Source: Saxidomus purpurata (Eukaryota > Mollusca > Bivalvia > Venerida > Veneridae). Taken from it: a stretch of DNA of 64,000 bases. The notes beneath the pieces are model-generated. The model was not told the origin of the DNA. It was given only the letters and a program-made list of their open reading frames with translations, and did no database searches. Below, one piece after another: positions 59,946 to 64,000 of the stretch; positions within the stretch are counted from its first letter, which is position 1; each line of letters starts with the position of its first letter. The translations under genes and the position numbers were made by a program. The DNA lies in the NCBI GenBank assembly GCA_022818135.1, contig JAFMSR010000016.1, forward strand, positions 10,902,184 through 10,966,183, given 5' to 3'.

Positions 59946-60707
59946 CTCTCATGAAACGAAGTTAAGAATTTTGTATACAAAATGAAAAAGAAAAAACGAG
60001 AAAAAAAAAACAGATTTTTTGTTTAAAAAAGAATATACCGAACCTATGAGTAAGAGTCCGTGTACAGTGCGGACAGTTACCCAATTTAATGTTATCTGTT
60101 ATGTCCACATGTATGAGTCACTTTTATTTTTTATTGTCATTTTTGTAACATTTATGACACGTGCGAAACGTGAATATTTCCTTTTCTTTTCAAAATATTA
60201 TTTACGTACGTTTCGGGAAGGACCATTACTAGTTGTGCAATCCCCGAATCTTAATAGGACCTATGCTCCGTTGGCTTGTTTAAAGTACAGAGTTGTTCTG
60301 TTCTGTTCAAATACGTTGACGTGTGTTGTGTATAGCGCTCTTCGCCTGAGATTTTCGCTGTTGTTCTTGCTGTTGTTTCATGTCATATAAAGCAATGTAT
60401 TTATTTTTTTAATTTCTCAGAATAACATGTTTTTTTCTTTCACAACCAGAATTCTTTTTTAAACTCCAAAAATATATAATAATTCAGTACATTAGTTATT
60501 TTCAAATACATCTCAATTTAAGCGCTCGAAATCTTGGGCACGCTTCCTCATAAATCTTCTGTCCTAAGCATCAAAACTATATTTAGGTTAAAGAAATTGG
60601 TTTGATAAATATATTCATATAAAAATATATAAACTCTCGCAATAATTACAAACCAATGAACATGTAGAAAATTAATGAAGTCGATTAATTCTACCGTCGT
60701 TTTCTTC
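59946..60707. other. Presumed MNX intron; one unassigned 123-codon frame
   Basis: The frame 60019-60390 begins MFKKEYTEPMSKSPCTVR and is hydrophobic in places (LLFFIVIFVTF). No homology is recognised and codon use is AT-driven, so it is not called as a gene. Confidence 0.35.
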
Positions 60708-60817
60708 TACGTAAAAAGCAATCTCATTAAAATCATATCCTAATTTATGCTCCTCTACTTAGGCAGTTCGCGAAGCGAAGATACCGAGTCTGATTTTAAT
60801 GAGGTTGCGTAAAAAGC
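60708..60817. mobile_element. Short inverted-repeat element
   Basis: ACGTAAAAAGCAATCTCATT on the left and AATGAGGTTGCGTAAAAAGC on the right enclose about 70 bp including ACTCGG-like sequence. Possibly a small MITE. Confidence 0.4.
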
Positions 60818-61326
60818 TGTTTTAGACTCGGACCGGCATCGTTGTCATCTACCAAACTACCCATCTTTAACACAGAGCTAGAGAGTATATTTTCATTTTA
60901 AAACATGGATGATTCGGGTAAATTATGCATGTAGTTGTGCAAGACAGTTATTACTAAGTTATTATTCAGTTATAATTAAGTCATTATTAAAAAATGACGA
61001 CTCAAAACGAGCTAAAGACACTTGCGTCCTCGGTAACAATTGTACACGTTTTAAAACACAATTTTTTTTTTGTTCAAAAGTATGCAATGGGAATTATGCC
61101 CATTGCCTGTTTAAAGCTATAGTCTGTAAGGAAAAAATCATTGTTATCGCATGACGTCGTCAAACATCATTGTGCTATAATTTATTTTTTATTTGTGTAG
61201 TTCAATTTGAAATAAATATGTTTTTGCTTTTATAACATCACTTCCGCAGAATAATCAGGCATCCCGCCCTTCCACCATAAAGTAAAAAAGACATAATGTT
61301 TCACTTAACTATATAAAGACTTTTCT

Positions 61327-61461
61327 AATAAAGTTTTCTCTGCCCGGGTTTTACTTTTTATATTTTGAATTGAAAATGTTATAGGGATATAGCAATTTCC
61401 GGATATAAGGAATAAATTTAAATGTTCCATAGGAGTTTGTTATAAACGAAGTTTATTATAA
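61327..61461. mobile_element. pogo-like MITE, truncated
   Basis: TTTTCTCTGCCCGGGTTTTA, GGATATAGCAATTTCCGGAT and TTATAAACGAAGTTTATTAT. The left end is missing. Confidence 0.6.
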
Positions 61462-62394
61462 CTATATTTCCCTACTGAAAATTTTTCACTAAATGTTAAT
61501 TTCGTTGTAAGTTGAACAACGTCGCAAGAAAATAAATGTTATCAATCTTTTAAGGGTTTGTTTAATTCTTACCTAGGCGAATTTATAAAAAGACCAGAAC
61601 AGTGTGGCTAAATATCAAATGTATTATGCCCATAAATTTTTGGACCTTGTTTTTCGAAGATTGGTCTAATATTTGCTAAGCAAGAAAGTTAGCAGTGATT
61701 TGGCAAAATTTTGACAATAAAGTGCCACTTCTCCAAAGCGCATGCGACAATTCGGATGGTTATCGAACTTAGTCGCGCTATTTTACTGATAAATACTGTC
61801 CCAAGATTTAGAAGACATGTGATAAAAAGGCTGCCTATATGATAGAGAGTAGGAAATTATAAAGCAGAATTTCAGCAAGTATCAAAGGGCCGTAACTCTG
61901 CAGTTGTCAGGAACGATTTAAGCTTGTTGTCCTCGGCCAGTCTCTATGTCCCTAAATAGTATCACAATATTTGGTAATGGATGGAATGGAATTCTTTAAG
62001 TTTGTAGAGGAGCTGGAATTTTTCGGCGCGAGGGATCCAATGAGATTTCTCGTCAGGAGACTGGCGTTAAGTTAGGAAAGACGGTAACATGTTAGGGGTG
62101 AAAGTATCTACCTTTGAGACTAAAGCAGATCATGATCACCGTTCACATATGTGCAGTCTGCTCATTATCTTAACTGTTCGCTATTAAGTCGGTAATTTTC
62201 ACCGAGCACCCCTTTGGATAACGAATAGTATCGTCCAAATTGACAGATGGGCCAGTCCATTATAGAAATTTAGTTTATACGAATATCTTTTGGTTCAATT
62301 ACGAAGAAAGCTCCGTAGCTTATTGAATCGCTCTCTAACACTCATTCCAGATGTCATCTCGCTTGCGAGAGAGGCAGCGAGACTTCCCATTTAC
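61462..62394. other. Presumed MNX intron, nothing recognised
   Basis: No gene-like frame on either strand and no clear repeat. Confidence 0.35.
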
Positions 62395-62527
62395 AGCTTG
62401 GTGGACTGAGGCACGTATGGCATCAGTGTCTGTGCCCAAGGACACGCCTCTTGCTCGGACTGAGATTCGAAACCGGGATCTCCCGTTCCGGAGGCGAACG
62501 CCCTAACCATTGCGCTATCGAGGCGCA
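62395..62527 (-). mobile_element. tRNA-Arg-like SINE, family 3
   Basis: Minus strand: GCCTCGATAGCGCAATGGTT, anticodon-like loop CTCCGGA, then GATCCCGGTTTCGAATCTCA. Body with AGAGGCGTGTCCTTGGGCAC. Partner copy in opposite orientation at 63690-63905. Confidence 0.65.
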
Positions 62528-63154
62528 AACGAAATAGAAATATAGACATTTAGCTGGGTGAGGATTAATAAGGTTAAACATCTGTGTGGTCTCGTAAATC
62601 GTGTAAACTTTACATTGTTTTCTATTTTGCACACTGTTCGCGTAAAATTTACATTGTTTACCAGGTTGCACTGATAACTTTCTCCAAATTTATATCACAC
62701 AGATTTGTTTTCTATATGCAAATAAGGAACTACCAGTCGTATTACAGATTAAATTTTATCTTGTTCTTCAGTCTTTTATCTTGAAAAATAATTCAACCCA
62801 TTTCAATGGGAACTTGTTACTTGGGTCCATTTGAAAAGTGACTTTGTCACCTTTGAAAGTTTCCGAATAAAAGAACAGTAAATATTGGTCATTTATTTCA
62901 ATCGGGTTCTATTCATTAAAGTTTGATAAAGTGAAATACGGGTTTCAACATCTCCTTCAAAGGGATTAGGGATATCTGAGTTATCACATAATGTCCCGTA
63001 ATGCCCCACTGATGTACGTCGAGATGTCTAATCGTAGTTAATATTAGAAAATCCTATTAGCCAGATATGATTGTTACAATGGTGAGAACAAGATTTGAAA
63101 CATTTAAACTGTCTAATTGATCACTTTCAAACTGCCCTGTTGTCGTGACATTCA

Positions 63155-63300
63155 TCTGTTCTGTTCTGTTCTGTTCTGTTCTGTTCTGTTCTGCTCTGCT
63201 CTGCTCTGCTCTGCTCTGATCTGCTCTGCTCTGCTCTGCTCTGCTCTGCTCTGCTCTGCTCCGCTCCGCTCCGGTCCGTTCCGTTCCGTTCTGTTCTGTA
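63155..63300. repeat. (TCTGT)n/(TCTGC)n/(TCCGY)n pentanucleotide satellite
   Basis: About 145 bp in three zones: CTGTT, then CTGCT, then CCGCT/CCGTT. It yields open frames of low complexity on both strands which are not genes. Confidence 0.95.
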
Positions 63301-63689
63301 AGATGTCTAAGGTCCAAACCGTCAGAGTGTGCCGTTCTGTTCAGAACACCCGTTTTTAAACTTAGTAGTGTTCTCCCGCACTGCCATGCTGTTTTGGGGT
63401 TATTGGGTTTATTATTTTGCCTTTTTAAAAGCTTTTTTCAATTCTTAAGATTAAAAATGTTCGAAACCCATTCCCGCCTTTCGTTGATATTTAAACCAAG
63501 ATATCAGTTTTCAAGATTTATTGGATTTCAAATGATTGACTTTGCAAACTAAGCCAAAGGTCATTTAGTGCTCTCACACATCCCAAGTTCAAAAGAGTCT
63601 CTAAGGTTCTTGCAGCAAACACAAAAACAAATAAATACTGTTCCGTACAACATGGGACAAGTATTAGATTGGGTGGCGAGTCCATACCC

Positions 63690-63905
63690 CAAGCATCTGT
63701 TGTTATGGCGTTCGCCTCCAGAACGGGAGGTCCCGGGTTCGCATCTCAGCCCAAGCGCGAGGTGTGTCCTCGAGCAAAGACACCGATATCATACGTGCCA
63801 CCCAGGTGTAAAAGGGTAGCAGTGATGAAACTCGCGCGAGCCGATCTAATAAGCTGCGGAACTTTCTCCATAATCGAACTAAAATCAATTCGTATATACA
63901 CACAA
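63690..63905 (+). mobile_element. tRNA-Arg-like SINE, family 3
   Basis: ATGGCGTTCGCCTCCAGAAC, GGTCCCGGGTTCGCATCTCA, body AGGTGTGTCCTCGAGCAAAG and end GCCGATCTAATAAGCTGCGG. Same head as 62395-62527. Confidence 0.65.
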
Positions 63906-64000
63906 AAATGTACTACAATGTATATACTAAATGAAAATAGAATTATGCTTTTTCAATTTCATTATTTGTAAACTTATCCCAAATCATGGATACAAATTAT

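Noticed and set aside
60019..60390. 123-codon frame starting MFKKEYTEPM
   Set aside because: No recognisable domain, no splice or promoter context and AT-driven composition; probably chance.
63057..63359. Two 80-codon frames on opposite strands
   Set aside because: Produced by the pentanucleotide repeat.
7380..63905. tRNA genes suggested by A- and B-box sequences at several places
   Set aside because: Stems pair poorly and the same SINE bodies follow several of the heads; they are tRNA-derived SINEs or pseudogenes.

Overview
The window is eukaryotic nuclear DNA, AT-rich, with long introns, GT-AG splice sites, many short inverted-repeat elements, tRNA-headed SINEs and microsatellites. The gene content (an MNX/HB9-type homeobox gene, a carbohydrate sulfotransferase, secreted coiled-coil C1q-domain proteins) and the repeat style (GGTCAAGGTCA repeats, several bivalve-like SINE and MITE families) suggest a bivalve mollusc, perhaps a venerid-like clam. 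The species assignment is inference.

Layout. 0-3 kb: the two 3' exons of an MNX homeobox gene (most of the homeodomain, then its end plus an acidic tail); its first exon is not in the window. 3-19 kb: no clear gene; MITEs, SINEs and minisatellites, with repeat-poor stretches (about 7.6-10.4 and 12.9-13.4 kb) that could hold regulatory DNA. 19.2-21.6 kb: a minus-strand CHST-type sulfotransferase, modelled here as three exons (442 aa). 21.6-24.6 kb: MITEs, then a gap of exactly 500 N (24619-25118), which looks like a scaffolding join. 25.1-25.4 kb: a Penelope-like reverse-transcriptase remnant.

25.4-47.2 kb: the most structured part, a tandem duplication of an approximately 11 kb unit (25384-35967 and 36108-47173). 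Each unit holds one two-exon C1q-domain gene with its TATA box and polyadenylation signal, both predicting 239 aa. The units differ by several transposon insertions: a SINE, a TIR element and MITEs in unit 1; a Tc1/mariner copy and a LINE fragment in unit 2. Elements shared by both units predate the duplication; unit-specific ones postdate it.

47.2-58.2 kb: MITEs, minisatellites and a repeat-poor block near 52.4 kb with a perfect PBX/MEIS-type motif next to an E-box. 58.2-58.8 kb: a first exon of an MNX gene with an Eh1 repressor motif; its donor phase matches the acceptor phase of the homeobox exon at 1094. Either two MNX genes lie in tandem, or one gene was split by wrong ordering across the N gap. 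58.8-64 kb: presumably intron of this gene, with satellites and SINEs.

Functionally the window combines a developmental transcription factor locus, a Golgi sulfotransferase and a small, young cluster of putative secreted lectin-like immune proteins.
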